From Listeria farberi (GTDB lineage Bacteria; Bacillota; Bacilli; Lactobacillales; Listeriaceae): DNA of 64,000 nt. The position numbers and the translations under genes were made by a program. Below the pieces are notes generated by a model. It ran no database searches, had not been told where the DNA came from, and worked only from the letters and a program-made list of their open reading frames with translations. Position 1 is the first letter of the stretch, and every line of letters starts with the position of its first letter. The stretch covers positions 62,001 through 126,000 of the forward strand of contig NZ_JAARZJ010000001.1 in assembly GCF_014229245.1 (NCBI RefSeq). The letters run 5' to 3'. This document shows positions 1 to 10,248 of this stretch, one piece after another.

Positions 1-411
1 GTGAGCTCTCGCGTCAGGCATTAATACGTTGTAGCCGAACTTTTGATGATACATCCTTGCTAGACCGGCCATTTCGACTTTGCCGCTTTTTCCGCGATAA
101 CCGTGAGCTAAAATAATGGTTGTATTAGAAGGGGTGGAAGCTTCTAAATAATTAGCGACCAATTTCAACCCATCTGCCGAGGTTTCTGTCCATTTTGTGA
201 GTGGTTGCTCTTTTATCCAAGCGACATTTTCTTCTCGGTTTTTTTTCGCAAGTTTGGCTGTTTCAGTAGTTTGATCTGTAGTTGGTTTGTCATTCATACT
301 TGAATTATCACGAGATAGTGCATAGCTATATAAATAAAAGCTCGCGCAAATAGTAATAATTACAAGTAACCCGACGGTAATTGAACCAGAAATAATTAAA
401 ATCTTTTTCAT
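1..411 (-). CDS. alpha/beta hydrolase, membrane-anchored, partial (C-terminus outside window)
   Basis: My own translation of the minus strand from the ATG at 409-411 gives an open frame of 137 residues running off the left edge. Residues about 4-30 form one hydrophobic N-terminal segment (signal anchor), followed by a polar, Thr/Lys-rich linker. From about residue 95 the sequence has a hydrophobic strand ending in AHGYRGK, which fits the oxyanion-hole region of alpha/beta hydrolases, then a helix and the strand NVLMPDARAH. The catalytic Ser, Asp and His would lie beyond the edge. An AAAGGAG ribosome binding site precedes the start. I infer an extracellular, membrane-tethered hydrolase of unknown substrate; the fold assignment is fairly secure, the function is not. 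Confidence 0.8.
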   Translation of the reverse strand, partial: MKKILIISGSITVGLLVIITICASFYLYSYALSRDNSSMNDKPTTDQTTETAKLAKKNREENVAWIKEQPLTKWTETSADGLKLVANYLEASTPSNTTIILAHGYRGKSGKVEMAGLARMYHQKFGYNVLMPDARAH

Positions 412-434
412 AGTTTGCTCCTTTTTTATGTAGA

Positions 435-2387
435 TTACATAGATTCTAGTTCTTCGCTTACTTTCTCCCACTCCTCCATCAGTTTTTCACCACGTGCTTT
501 TACCACATCAAGTTCTTGCGTAATTTCAAAAGCTTTCTCATGGTCTTGAAAAATTTCCGGTTTGGTTAATTGGAGCTCTAATTCGGCGATTTTTTCATCC
601 GTTTCTTCCATAGATTTTTCTACTTCTTCTAGTTTGCGTTTTCTTTGACGAAGTAGTTTTTGTTGTTCTTTTTCTTCTTGATAGTTCAATTTTCTAACAG
701 ATGCGGTTGCTTCGACCTCTTCTCCTTTTTTTCGACGTTCTTCTCTATCAAGGCGCGCTAGTTCTTTTGCTTCGGCGATTTTTTCTTGGTAATAATCGTA
801 ATCACCAAGGAAAACAGTCGCTTTCTCTGGAGCTAGTTCGACCACTTTAGAAGCGATTCGGTTAATAAAGTAACGGTCATGAGAAACAAAGAGAATTGTC
901 CCTTCAAAATCGATTAAAGCAGCTTCTAAAACTTCTTTACTTTCAATATCTAAATGGTTGGTCGGTTCATCCAGAATAAGTACATTAGCTTCAAGTAAAG
1001 TAAGTTTGGCAAGAGCAAGTCTAGCTTTTTCGCCACCACTAAGGGATTGGACATTTTTTAGCACGTCATCATCTGAAAATAAGAAATTACCCAGTGTTGT
1101 TCGAACGTTCACTTCATTTAATTCTGGATAATCATCCCATAGCTCCATTAGAACGGTTTTATTTGATGTTAGTTTGGCTTGTTCTTGGTCATAGTAACCG
1201 ATTTTGACACCTGCTCCAAAATGGAATTTACCGCTAAGAGCTGGAATATCGCGAATGAGTGTTTTAAGAAGGGTAGATTTACCGATTCCGTTTGGACCAA
1301 CGAGCGCTAGACTATCTTGACGTTTCATTTCGAACGTTAGATTGGAAGCAATGCGCTTGTCTTTTGTGTAACCAATACTTAATTCATCTACCATTAAAAC
1401 ATCTTTACCAGTTTGCTTTTCAAATTGGAAGCCAAAATGAGCCGCTTTTTCATCGCCTTGAGGTCGAGCGAGTACATCCATTTTTTCCAATTGTTTTCTT
1501 CTACTTTGAGCTCGTTTCGTTGTAGAAGCACGAACGATATTTCTTGCGACAAAATCTTCTAGCTTAGAAATTTGTTTTTGTTGTTTATCGAATTCTTTCC
1601 ACATCTGTTCTAGTTTGGCTTGTTTTTGGCTAACAAATGAACTGTAATTTCCTTTATAGTGATCAATTTTTGTACGACTAATTTCGTATACTTGGTTAAC
1701 GACTTTATCTAAGAAATAGCGGTCATGAGAAACGATAAGTAAAGAACCATGATAGTTTTGTAAATAGGTTTCTAGCCAAGCTAATGTTTCAATATCTAAA
1801 TGGTTTGTCGGTTCATCGAGAACAAGAATATCCTGTTTCGCGAGTAATAACTTAGCCAGTGCAAGCCTTGTTTTTTGCCCACCACTGAGTGAGGCAATTT
1901 CTACTTCATAATCTTCTGGATAAAAGCGCAAACCGTTTAAAACGGAGCGTATTTCTGCTTCATACGTATACCCGCCAACTTCTTTAAAAGTATGTTGTAA
2001 GGTATCATAATCGGTCATCAATGCTTGATATTTTTCCGGATTATTATAAAGCTCAGGTTCCCCGAGACGGAGCTCCATTTTGCGTAAATCTGCTTCCATT
2101 TTTCTAAGTGAATCAAAAACACTTAATATTTCATTCCAAATGGTTTTCGTGGATTCAAGGCCGGTATTTTGAGCCAAATAGCCGATTTCGACACTTTTAG
2201 GTTTAGAAATAGTTCCGCTATCATAACTCATTTTTCCAGCGATAATTTTAAGTAAGGTAGATTTACCTGCACCATTTCGACCAACTAGGGCAATGCGGTC
2301 GCCTGTTTTTACTTCTAATTTAATATTATCTAAAATAACTTCTGCACCGAAGAATTTAGAAATTTGCTGAACTTGTAATAATATCAT
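435..2387 (-). CDS. ydiF: ABC-F family ATPase (YdiF-like)
   Basis: This is a 650-residue tandem ABC ATPase without membrane segments, the ABC-F layout. First domain: Walker A GRNGAGKST at 36-44, signature LSGGQ at 167-171, Walker B ILVLDEP at 187-193. Second domain: Walker A GPNGIGKST at 364-372, signature LSGGE at 449-453. The charged linker between the domains and the Lys/Glu-rich C-terminal coiled coil from about 555 are typical. ABC-F proteins act on ribosomes, as translation factors or antibiotic-protection proteins. Its place near rex and groESL matches B. subtilis ydiF, a housekeeping member rather than an acquired resistance gene. A GAGGAGAGAG ribosome binding site supports the start. 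Its exact translational role is unknown. Confidence 0.93.
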   Translation of the reverse strand: MILLQVQQISKFFGAEVILDNIKLEVKTGDRIALVGRNGAGKSTLLKIIAGKMSYDSGTISKPKSVEIGYLAQNTGLESTKTIWNEILSVFDSLRKMEADLRKMELRLGEPELYNNPEKYQALMTDYDTLQHTFKEVGGYTYEAEIRSVLNGLRFYPEDYEVEIASLSGGQKTRLALAKLLLAKQDILVLDEPTNHLDIETLAWLETYLQNYHGSLLIVSHDRYFLDKVVNQVYEISRTKIDHYKGNYSSFVSQKQAKLEQMWKEFDKQQKQISKLEDFVARNIVRASTTKRAQSRRKQLEKMDVLARPQGDEKAAHFGFQFEKQTGKDVLMVDELSIGYTKDKRIASNLTFEMKRQDSLALVGPNGIGKSTLLKTLIRDIPALSGKFHFGAGVKIGYYDQEQAKLTSNKTVLMELWDDYPELNEVNVRTTLGNFLFSDDDVLKNVQSLSGGEKARLALAKLTLLEANVLILDEPTNHLDIESKEVLEAALIDFEGTILFVSHDRYFINRIASKVVELAPEKATVFLGDYDYYQEKIAEAKELARLDREERRKKGEEVEATASVRKLNYQEEKEQQKLLRQRKRKLEEVEKSMEETDEKIAELELQLTKPEIFQDHEKAFEITQELDVVKARGEKLMEEWEKVSEELESM

Positions 2388-2416
2388 AATCTCTCTCCTC
2401 GAACGTTCTCCTTACT

Positions 2417-2445
2417 AGTTTATCTTAAAAGCCAAGTAATCGCAA
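2417..2445 (-). promoter_or_regulatory. candidate sigma-A promoter for the ABC-F gene
   Basis: On the minus strand TTGCGA (2440-2445) and TAAACT (2417-2422) are separated by 17 bases, 30 bases upstream of the ABC-F start. Each hexamer matches 4 of 6 consensus bases, so this is plausible but unproven. Confidence 0.4.
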
Positions 2446-2585
2446 TGAGAGAAGAAAAGCTTCACGTAGAAGATAGATTGTGAAAACACTCGCATTATTT
2501 GTGATTTTAGCGTAGAATGGAAAAGAAGGAAAACACTAGATATTTTGCAGGACAAACTATTGCTTGAAAATCATGAGCAAAAAGT

Positions 2586-2614
2586 TTGTGCATTCCTTGT
2601 GAAATGTTTATAGT
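2586..2614 (+). promoter_or_regulatory. candidate rex promoter with a Rex half-site in the spacer
   Basis: TTGTGC (2586-2591) and TATAGT (2609-2614) are 17 bases apart upstream of rex. The spacer holds TTGTGAAATG (2598-2607), which equals the left half of the Rex operator consensus TTGTGAAAT; the right half is poorly conserved. A second TTGTGAAAA lies near 2489. The remainder of the 310-base gap 2388-2697 shows only the divergent ABC-F promoter. Autoregulation by Rex is an inference. Confidence 0.4.
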
Positions 2615-2697
2615 ATATAAGCAAGCATGTGAAAGGAAGTACAGTTCACAATAGCTTCAACTTCAGAAAAAATTTAAAAGAAGAAGGGACAGAAGGC

Positions 2698-3345
2698 ATG
2701 ATGGAGGAAACAACAAAAATTCCACAAGCGACAGCAAAACGCTTACCATTATATCATCGTTACTTGAAATACCTAGATGAATCAGGTAAGGAACGAGTAT
2801 CATCTGCGGAATTAAGTGAAGCGGTGAAAGTTGATTCAGCGACTATACGACGTGATTTTTCGTACTTTGGCGCTTTAGGTAAGAAAGGATACGGGTATAA
2901 CGTTTCTTACATACTCGACTTTTTCAGTAAAACACTTAGTCAAGACAAACAGACAAATGTTGCACTAATTGGGGTAGGTAACCTTGGTACAGCATTATTA
3001 CATTATAATTTCATGAAAAATAATAATATCAAAATCGTTGCTGCATTTGATGTGGATCCAGCGAAAGTAGGTAGTGTTCAACAAGACATTCCAATTTATC
3101 ACTTAAATGATATGGAAGAAATTGTTCGTGAAAATGGTGTGGAAGTAGTTATTTTGACAGTTCCAGCTGATGAAGCTCAAGTAACAGTAGATCGTTTAAT
3201 CGAAGCAGATGTGAAAGGTATTCTAAACTTTACACCAGCTCGTATTAGCGTTCCAAAACAAGTTCGTGTGCACCATATCGATCTTACAACAGAATTACAA
3301 ACTTTAATCTATTTCCTAGAAAACTATCCAGCGAAAACAGAATAA
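2698..3345 (+). CDS. rex: redox-sensing transcriptional repressor Rex
   Basis: This 215-residue protein has an N-terminal winged helix (about 10-75, with [18 protein letters not shown]) and a Rossmann domain carrying GVGNLG at 92-97, the NAD(H)-binding loop. Rex represses fermentation and respiration genes and releases DNA when NADH/NAD+ rises. The frame is open further upstream to 2629, but the ATG at 2698 follows an AAGAAGGGA ribosome binding site and gives the usual family length; the ATG at 2701 is an alternative. Between the ABC-F gene and groESL the order matches B. subtilis, except that the tatA/tatC pair found there after rex is absent. Confidence 0.96.
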   Translation: MMEETTKIPQATAKRLPLYHRYLKYLDESGKERVSSAELSEAVKVDSATIRRDFSYFGALGKKGYGYNVSYILDFFSKTLSQDKQTNVALIGVGNLGTALLHYNFMKNNNIKIVAAFDVDPAKVGSVQQDIPIYHLNDMEEIVRENGVEVVILTVPADEAQVTVDRLIEADVKGILNFTPARISVPKQVRVHHIDLTTELQTLIYFLENYPAKTE

Positions 3346-3350
3346 AAAAA

Positions 3351-3393
3351 CCTGTAGAAGGTAAGCAACACTTACTTTCTACAGGTTTTTTTT
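3351..3393 (+). terminator. bidirectional rho-independent terminator between rex and ydiK
   Basis: A stem of about 15 bp (CCTGTAGAAGGTAAG with its near-complement, loop CAACA) is followed by eight T on the plus strand and preceded by an A run that serves the minus strand. The ydiK stop codon lies inside the stem. Confidence 0.85.
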
Positions 3394-3576
3394 ACGTCTT
3401 TTAAGCCCAGTGATAATAAGGCCAATACCAATACCAAAATCAATCAACATCATCAGTATGAGTATATAGGCAACAAGGTCATAACCATACTCAGCCACTC
3501 GAACAATAACGAAATAGACAAATACAAGACCAAGCGCAAAATAAAGAAAACTTTGCTTTATCAATGAATTTTTCAT
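3379..3576 (-). CDS. ydiK: YdiK-like small membrane protein (DUF4305 type)
   Basis: This 65-residue protein has two hydrophobic segments (about 7-25 and 33-54) and a basic C-terminal tail (KRRKKN). The frame opens seven codons earlier, but the ATG at 3576 has a strong TTGGAGG ribosome binding site five bases upstream and was chosen. It begins just after the ydiL stop, so the two are translationally coupled. Position next to a CPBP protease and groESL equals B. subtilis ydiK-ydiL. The function is unknown. Confidence 0.8.
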   Translation of the reverse strand: MKNSLIKQSFLYFALGLVFVYFVIVRVAEYGYDLVAYILILMMLIDFGIGIGLIITGLKRRKKNL

Positions 3577-3577
3577 A

Positions 3578-4264
3578 TTATCCTCCAATGATTCCAAGAC
3601 TCACGAGCAAAACAATGGTATTCATTAAAATATGTGCACCCATCGAAACGGCAATTCGTTTCGTTTTCGTATAAAGAAAACAAAGAATTAGCCCGATAAC
3701 AAAATAAGTAAGTAAAAAGGAGATATCTCCATGAAGTAATCCAAAGAAAAGCGAACTAATAACCGCAGCTACATGAATATTCATCACATTACTTAGTCCA
3801 CCAAAAACTACTTTTCTAAAGATAAGCTCTTCTAAAATTGGCCCAAGAACAGAAATGAAAATCAAGAAGATAGGTGCTGATCTAGTTAAATCAACTAGTA
3901 ATTCCGTATTTGCAGAATTACTTAAATCCCCAGAAATCATTGTAATAATAATACTACAAATAATTTGTGCCACGTATAATCCAATGACACCTCCAATAAT
4001 CCAAACAATACTCAGAAGCGGTTTCGTTTTTTCACCAAGTTCTATTTTATTTTCTTTCGGTTTCCTGTAGAGCATCGGAATAATAATCGCAAGTGATAAT
4101 AGATTAGAGAATATCGACCAAATAACCATTCCATACGATGCAGCATCTTCTTGAGAAAGGGATGTCGTACTAAGTAAAAGATGTTGAACAACTGGAATCC
4201 CAACAGACGCAGAAAATAATAATAATAAATAAACTAATACAATTGTAATATAACGTTTAGCCAA
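3578..4264 (-). CDS. ydiL: CPBP (CAAX-type) intramembrane metalloprotease, YdiL-like
   Basis: This 228-residue multi-pass membrane protein has the Abi/CPBP motifs in order: EExxxR (E145, E146, R150), FxxxH (F174, H178) and HxxxN (H211, N215). These make the metal-dependent active site of bacterial Rce1-like proteases. The start is TTG with AAAGGA about ten bases upstream; there is no nearby in-frame ATG. It is transcribed away from groESL with ydiK. Family members process prenyl- or peptide-linked substrates, bacteriocins or membrane regulators; no substrate can be named here. Confidence 0.88.
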   Translation of the reverse strand: MAKRYITIVLVYLLLLFSASVGIPVVQHLLLSTTSLSQEDAASYGMVIWSIFSNLLSLAIIIPMLYRKPKENKIELGEKTKPLLSIVWIIGGVIGLYVAQIICSIIITMISGDLSNSANTELLVDLTRSAPIFLIFISVLGPILEELIFRKVVFGGLSNVMNIHVAAVISSLFFGLLHGDISFLLTYFVIGLILCFLYTKTKRIAVSMGAHILMNTIVLLVSLGIIGG

Positions 4265-4333
4265 AAAATACGCATCCTTTCTAAAAACAAACTTCGGCTA
4301 AATTCCTTTAAGCAAGCGGAAATAGCTCTCCTT

Positions 4334-4362
4334 ATTGTACTCGTTATCTAGCTTTACCGCAA
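4334..4362 (-). promoter_or_regulatory. candidate sigma-A promoter for ydiL-ydiK
   Basis: On the minus strand TTGCGG (4357-4362) and TACAAT (4334-4339) are spaced by exactly 17 bases, about 70 bases upstream of the TTG start of ydiL. Confidence 0.55.
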
Positions 4363-4395
4363 ATAAGAATTCTTCTGTTTTTTAAACGTTTTTGC

Positions 4396-4426
4396 TTGCA
4401 ATTTTTATTCAGTTTGGTATCATAAT
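4396..4426 (+). promoter_or_regulatory. groESL sigma-A promoter
   Basis: TTGCAA (4396-4401) is followed by TATCATAAT at 4418-4426, giving a spacer of 16 to 19 bases depending on which hexamer is used. It lies directly upstream of the CIRCE operator, the normal arrangement for HrcA-controlled chaperone operons. Confidence 0.7.
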
Positions 4427-4433
4427 AACTGTA

Positions 4434-4460
4434 TTAGCACTCTAATGTGTCGAGTGCTAA
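4434..4460 (+). promoter_or_regulatory. CIRCE operator (HrcA binding site)
   Basis: TTAGCACTC (4434-4442), nine bases, then GAGTGCTAA (4452-4460): a perfect 9-bp inverted repeat equal to the CIRCE consensus. HrcA binds it and represses groESL until heat shock. It lies 38 bases before groES. Confidence 0.97.
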
Positions 4461-4498
4461 AATGAAAAATTTAATTATATCAGAGGAGGTCATTTACA

Positions 4499-6446
<1,948 letters not shown>

Positions 6447-6467
6447 GAAAGCATCAGCTGACATTTC

Positions 6468-6504
6468 AAAAAGGTCTCTGGATTTTATTCAGAGGCCTTT
6501 TTTA
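6468..6504 (+). terminator. rho-independent terminator of groESL
   Basis: The hairpin AAAAAGGTCTCTG / CAGAGGCCTTTTT with a short loop, ending in a T run, lies 22 bases after the groEL stop. Confidence 0.85.
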
Positions 6505-6561
6505 TCTTAAATTAATAATAAAAACCGCTTTTATTTTCAAGGATAGAGGTGAAAAACAAAA

Positions 6562-6932
6562 GTGGAATTACATTATGAAACAATAAATCTAACGGTAGAC
6601 GAATTATTTCCAGAAATTAACAAATATACAAAAAGTAGTGAGCAAAAAAATGGTCTGAGGAGTTAGGAGACTCTCCATATTTTTATTTTCCAGCACTTTG
6701 GATGTTATTGAATCTCAGGTTAACAGAAAAAGATTTTAATAATACATTAAGAGATAGAATGCTCACTTTTATGGAAGAAATGGCGATTAGTAAGGACAAG
6801 AGAGTGGTTGAATTAGTTACTGTGGAAATACTAGAACCAATTTTTAGACTGGATTTTAAAACTTACCAACTTGTAAAAAGATTCATCAACAACAGTCAAA
6901 TTATAGGTGTCCATTCTAGTGAGAGGCTTTAG
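6562..6932 (+). pseudogene. frameshifted small gene, possibly DUF7674/immunity-like
   Basis: A GTG at 6562, preceded by AGAGGTG, opens a frame that stops at 6664-6666. Adding one A to the seven-A run at 6644-6650 joins it to a second open frame ending at 6932, giving about 123 residues; the join would read SSEQKKWSEELGDSPYFYF. The restored protein is acidic and helical, with an aromatic PYFYFPALW patch and a long helix (EKDFNNTLRDRMLTFMEEMA). It recalls small DUF7674-type proteins, some of which look like toxin immunity proteins; that is a weak resemblance from memory. It may be an inactive remnant, a phase-variable gene, or a sequencing error in a homopolymer. Confidence 0.55.
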
Positions 6933-6977
6933 AAAGTAAGGAGGACCGCTCGTAAATATGACCAATAATTAAGATAG

Positions 6978-7011
6978 CTATGACAGGGTATCTGCTTGTC
7001 ATAGTTTTTTT
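6978..7011 (+). terminator. rho-independent terminator after the frameshifted gene
   Basis: CTATGACA (6978-6985) pairs with TGTCATAG (6997-7004) and is followed by seven T. A well-formed ribosome binding site (AGGAGG near 6940) before it leads only to a four-codon frame, which may be a scar of a lost gene. Confidence 0.75.
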
Positions 7012-7118
7012 ATGCGATAAACCAAAACTTGTTATGAAGCGAACAATTTTGGGACCAAAAAAGTAAGAATTTACCTCTAAACCATTGTTATAATAAAAGA
7101 AAAGGAGATGCGCTTATT

Positions 7119-7328
7119 ATGAGAGAAAATTCCATTATTGGTCGAATTATTGCATTTTGTGCGATTTGCTTTGCATTTTTTAATCCGAAAACGGTAACTT
7201 ATTGGCTTGGAGTTCGCGCAGAATCTGGGCCGGCTTGGTATCTTACAACAGTTGTCGCATGCGGGATTGCAGTTTTCGTACTGATTGATTTAATCAAAAA
7301 AATAAAACGAAGAAAAGCGGCAGAATGA
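7119..7328 (+). CDS. small membrane protein, unknown function
   Basis: This 69-residue protein has two predicted membrane segments (about 8-24 and 43-59), a short GVRAESGPAW loop between them, and a basic tail (KKIKRRKAAE). The ATG follows AAAGGAG with suitable spacing, and TATAAT at 7089-7094 could be a -10 box although no good -35 box is visible. The next gene starts 45 bases later on the same strand, so the two may be cotranscribed. I do not recognise a family. Confidence 0.7.
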   Translation: MRENSIIGRIIAFCAICFAFFNPKTVTYWLGVRAESGPAWYLTTVVACGIAVFVLIDLIKKIKRRKAAE

Positions 7329-7372
7329 TAATTTTCGTGGTATACTACTAGAAAAACGACTAGGAGAACGCC

Positions 7373-7765
7373 ATGAACTGGACACGTATAAGTAGTATTT
7401 TAATAGTTGGTTTTACAGCAATTGGAGCAATTTATGGTGGCTTATCCATGGTATTTAAGCCAAGCGGTAGTTTACTATCTCTTTCGACAGGGTTGCTTGA
7501 TGGTTCACCATTTGTCGATTATTTAGTCCCAGGCATATTTTTATTCGTCTTTGTTGGGCTATTCCATTTTGCCGCACTTATTTATTTACTGAAAAAACTG
7601 CCACGAACTAAAGAAGTCATGTTTGCAGCAGCCGCTGTTTTGGGTGTGTGGATGGTTGTACAATTACTAATTATTGGTTATGTATTTATTTTACAAATTA
7701 TCTTTTTAGTAGTCGCTGTGGTTGAAATGTTCTTAGCGCTACAATTAAAGAAACAACAACAATAA
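7373..7765 (+). CDS. small integral membrane protein, unknown function
   Basis: This 130-residue protein is very hydrophobic, with about four membrane segments (near 8-28, 47-70, 79-98 and 101-124) and a Lys/Gln-rich end. The ATG is preceded by AGGAG. It resembles small DoxX-like or DUF4064-type membrane proteins only in general layout, and I cannot assign it. It ends just before a terminator shared with the convergent mscL gene. Confidence 0.7.
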   Translation: MNWTRISSILIVGFTAIGAIYGGLSMVFKPSGSLLSLSTGLLDGSPFVDYLVPGIFLFVFVGLFHFAALIYLLKKLPRTKEVMFAAAAVLGVWMVVQLLIIGYVFILQIIFLVVAVVEMFLALQLKKQQQ

Positions 7766-7820
7766 AAAGACAGGAACTTTTAGTCAAAAATAGCTGACTA
7801 AAGTTTCTGTCTTTCCTTTT
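7766..7820. terminator. bidirectional terminator between the 7373 gene and mscL
   Basis: A stem of about 20 bp (AAAGACAGGAACTTTTAGTCA against its near-complement) is flanked by A and T runs on its two sides, and serves both convergent genes. Confidence 0.8.
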
Positions 7821-8211
7821 AAATTTCTTTTTGTTGTTCTTTCAATAAATCGCGAATTTCTTTTAAGTATTCTTCTGTTGGTGGCACTGGTGTTTCTTCT
7901 GTAGGTTGTTCTTTTTTCTTCATAAAACTAGTAAGTATTTTGACAAATATAAAAATAGCAAAAGCGATGATGATAAAGTCAACAATAGATTGAATAAAAG
8001 CACCGTACTGAATAACAGATTTACCCACTGTCACACTTAATTTTGTGAAATCAAGTCCACCAAGAAGTACACCAACAACTGGCATAATGATATTATCTAC
8101 TAAAGAAGAAACAATTTTTCCGAATGCAGCTCCAATAACAACCGCTACCGCAAGATCCAGTACGTTCCCTTTTAATGCGAAATCTCTAAACTCAAGCAAC
8201 ATTTTTTTCAT
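7819..8211 (-). CDS. mscL: large-conductance mechanosensitive channel MscL
   Basis: This 130-residue protein has the MscL layout: amphipathic N-terminal helix ([28 protein letters not shown], spanning the conserved first membrane helix), a periplasm-equivalent loop, a second helix ([19 protein letters not shown]) and a charged C-terminal helix with polar linker. It opens under membrane tension to release solutes during hypo-osmotic shock. The frame is open 11 codons further upstream, but the ATG at 8211 has GGGAGGTG in position and gives the conserved N-terminus. Confidence 0.97.
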   Translation of the reverse strand: MKKMLLEFRDFALKGNVLDLAVAVVIGAAFGKIVSSLVDNIIMPVVGVLLGGLDFTKLSVTVGKSVIQYGAFIQSIVDFIIIAFAIFIFVKILTSFMKKKEQPTEETPVPPTEEYLKEIRDLLKEQQKEI

Positions 8212-8271
8212 AAAATTCACCTCCCGCTTCCCAGTATAAAACATCTAACTGTGATGTGAAAGCAACTGAAC

Positions 8272-8463
8272 TTATTTTAGTAATAAACTGCCTATGTAAA
8301 GAGTCGGGGCCATTAAAGCATAGCCAATTATAATAAAGGTAAGTGCTCGGAGCCAAAAAGAGCTTAAAATACTTGGTTTCCATTTAGCTAAAAGTGCTTG
8401 AAGCCACATCGTGATGAGTGTAACAAAGGCAAACATAAAAAATAATTCGATATAACGAAGCAT
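8272..8463 (-). CDS. small membrane protein, unknown function
   Basis: This 63-residue hydrophobic protein has two membrane segments (about 5-25 and 37-60). AAAGGAG lies about ten bases before the ATG. It is upstream of mscL on the same strand and may share its transcript. No family was recognised. A competing frame over 8192-8383 on the same strand lacks a ribosome binding site and overlaps the mscL start, so this one is preferred. Confidence 0.6.
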   Translation of the reverse strand: MLRYIELFFMFAFVTLITMWLQALLAKWKPSILSSFWLRALTFIIIGYALMAPTLYIGSLLLK

Positions 8464-8610
8464 AGATAAAAATCTCCTTTTCCTTTTCTTTTACTATGCC
8501 ATAATCTGTGCATCATTTGCAATAGCGAGTGAGCCAATTATTTCCATTCAATTGTTGCACGTGATAAGTTTAAAAAGAGTAAAACCGTGTGTTTGAAAAA
8601 GGAGTAGTAA

Positions 8611-10236
8611 ATGAAATTATTAAAAAAGGTCAGTTTTATTCTTATCTTATTATACATATTAATTGTTCCAGTTCAACATGTTTCAGCCCATGCTTATTTG
8701 GAAAATTCAAATCCAGCTGATCAATCGCATATTAAAACAGCGCCAAAACAAGTAACGCTCGTTTTTAATGAAGAAATTGAAGCAGATTTTCCTTTGATAG
8801 AAGTAAAAGATTCAAATGGGAAGCGGGTTGAGACTGGAAAGACTGCTGTTTCAAAGAAGAATAATCATATGGTGGAAGCTTCTTTGCCAGCTAAATTAAA
8901 AGCAGACGTCTATTCCATATCGTGGCGAGTTGTTTCTGCTGATGGTCACGCGGTAAGTGGCGTCTTATCATTTAAATTAGGCGATACAAAAGCGACATTC
9001 CAAAGCACAGAAGTACCAACAAATGCTTTCGATCTGCAAATTAGTTCCGTTCAAAAAGCAATACTTTACATAGGCTTTTCATTATTTATCGGGATGCTTG
9101 TTTTTGGGCTAGGACTTTATCCGCGACAAGAGCAACTACCAGAAAAAATTACTACACGTTTAAAGAAAATAATCTGGTTTGCGCTCGCCTTTCTTGGCAC
9201 GGCGCTACTAATGCAACTTTTTGTACAAACGAGCATTACAACGGGTGTTTCTATTAGCGAAAGTTTCCAGCCCGATAAATTAGCGGCTTTCTTAACGACG
9301 AAAACCGGCTATATTTGGCTTAGTGAGATTATCTCATGGCTCGTTCTTGTTATTTTTACTGCTATCATGCTTCGTAAAAATAAACAATGGAGCTGGTTCG
9401 CGCTTCTGACAGAGAGTGCATTAATTGGTTATTTGATTTTTGCGAAGGCTCAGAATGGACATGCTGCAGCGAGTGCCGATAAAATAGTAAGTATTACAGC
9501 AGATATGCTTCATATGATTGCAGCAAGTGTTTGGGTTGGCGGCATTTTAGTACTATTATTCGTATTACCGAAAACTGGGAAAGCGCGTGAAGTTTGGAGC
9601 AGATTTGCCATTGTAGCAATCATCGCGGTAGCTTCAATACTCATTAGTGGCTTACTTATGGCAGTGATGAACATTGGTCAAATGGCAAACTTATTTACAA
9701 CCAACTACGGCAAAATTCTGCTATTCAAAATAGGTTTATTTTTACTAATGGCATTATTAGGTTTAGGTCATTACATCTATCTCAAACTCAAAAACAAAAA
9801 GTTGCCATTTAAAACGATATTAATTGAACTTATCATTGGGACAATCATTCTTATCGTTGCAAGTGTTTTAACAAACGTACAAACCCCGCCACCACCTGCC
9901 CCAAAAGCATTTGACGAAACAATTGCAGCAGAAGGCGAAAATGCAAAAATTAATTTACGAGTAGAGCCAGCAACAGTCGGTCAAAACCAATTTATTATCA
10001 CCTTTACTTCCGCAGATGGAGCCACCAAAACAGATTTCGAACAAGTGACTATCACAACAAAATCTACTAAAAACGTGGAAAAATCTACTTTCCAAGCGAA
10101 ACTCGCAAATGAGAATCAATATTTTGCAGAAGGACTTTATATTAACCAAACTGGAAAATGGGAAATTACGGTCCATGGTCTAACGAAAGATTTTACCGAT
10201 ATTAATCAAACTTTTACAACCAATATTACACAGTAA
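8611..10236 (+). CDS. ycnJ: CopC/CopD fusion, copper uptake or resistance protein (YcnJ-like)
   Basis: This 541-residue protein has a signal peptide (1-26) ending in VSA, so the mature protein starts with His27, as in CopC copper-binding domains where the N-terminal amino group and His bind Cu(II). The CopC beta-domain runs to about 125. CopD follows, with roughly eight membrane helices (about 150-425) and conserved His in helices (for example HGHAA-type and LHMIAASVWVGG). The C-terminal 100 residues form another extracytoplasmic beta-domain, like YtkA/FixH. It is cotranscribed with a YcnI-like protein 12 bases downstream, as in B. subtilis ycnJ-ycnI. No regulator gene is adjacent. Confidence 0.9.
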   Translation: MKLLKKVSFILILLYILIVPVQHVSAHAYLENSNPADQSHIKTAPKQVTLVFNEEIEADFPLIEVKDSNGKRVETGKTAVSKKNNHMVEASLPAKLKADVYSISWRVVSADGHAVSGVLSFKLGDTKATFQSTEVPTNAFDLQISSVQKAILYIGFSLFIGMLVFGLGLYPRQEQLPEKITTRLKKIIWFALAFLGTALLMQLFVQTSITTGVSISESFQPDKLAAFLTTKTGYIWLSEIISWLVLVIFTAIMLRKNKQWSWFALLTESALIGYLIFAKAQNGHAAASADKIVSITADMLHMIAASVWVGGILVLLFVLPKTGKAREVWSRFAIVAIIAVASILISGLLMAVMNIGQMANLFTTNYGKILLFKIGLFLLMALLGLGHYIYLKLKNKKLPFKTILIELIIGTIILIVASVLTNVQTPPPPAPKAFDETIAAEGENAKINLRVEPATVGQNQFIITFTSADGATKTDFEQVTITTKSTKNVEKSTFQAKLANENQYFAEGLYINQTGKWEITVHGLTKDFTDINQTFTTNITQ

Positions 10237-10248
10237 AGGGGAAAAACA

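Noticed and set aside
8192-8383. 63-codon minus-strand frame overlapping the mscL start
   Set aside because: It overlaps both mscL and a better small membrane gene at 8272-8463, and lacks a ribosome binding site.
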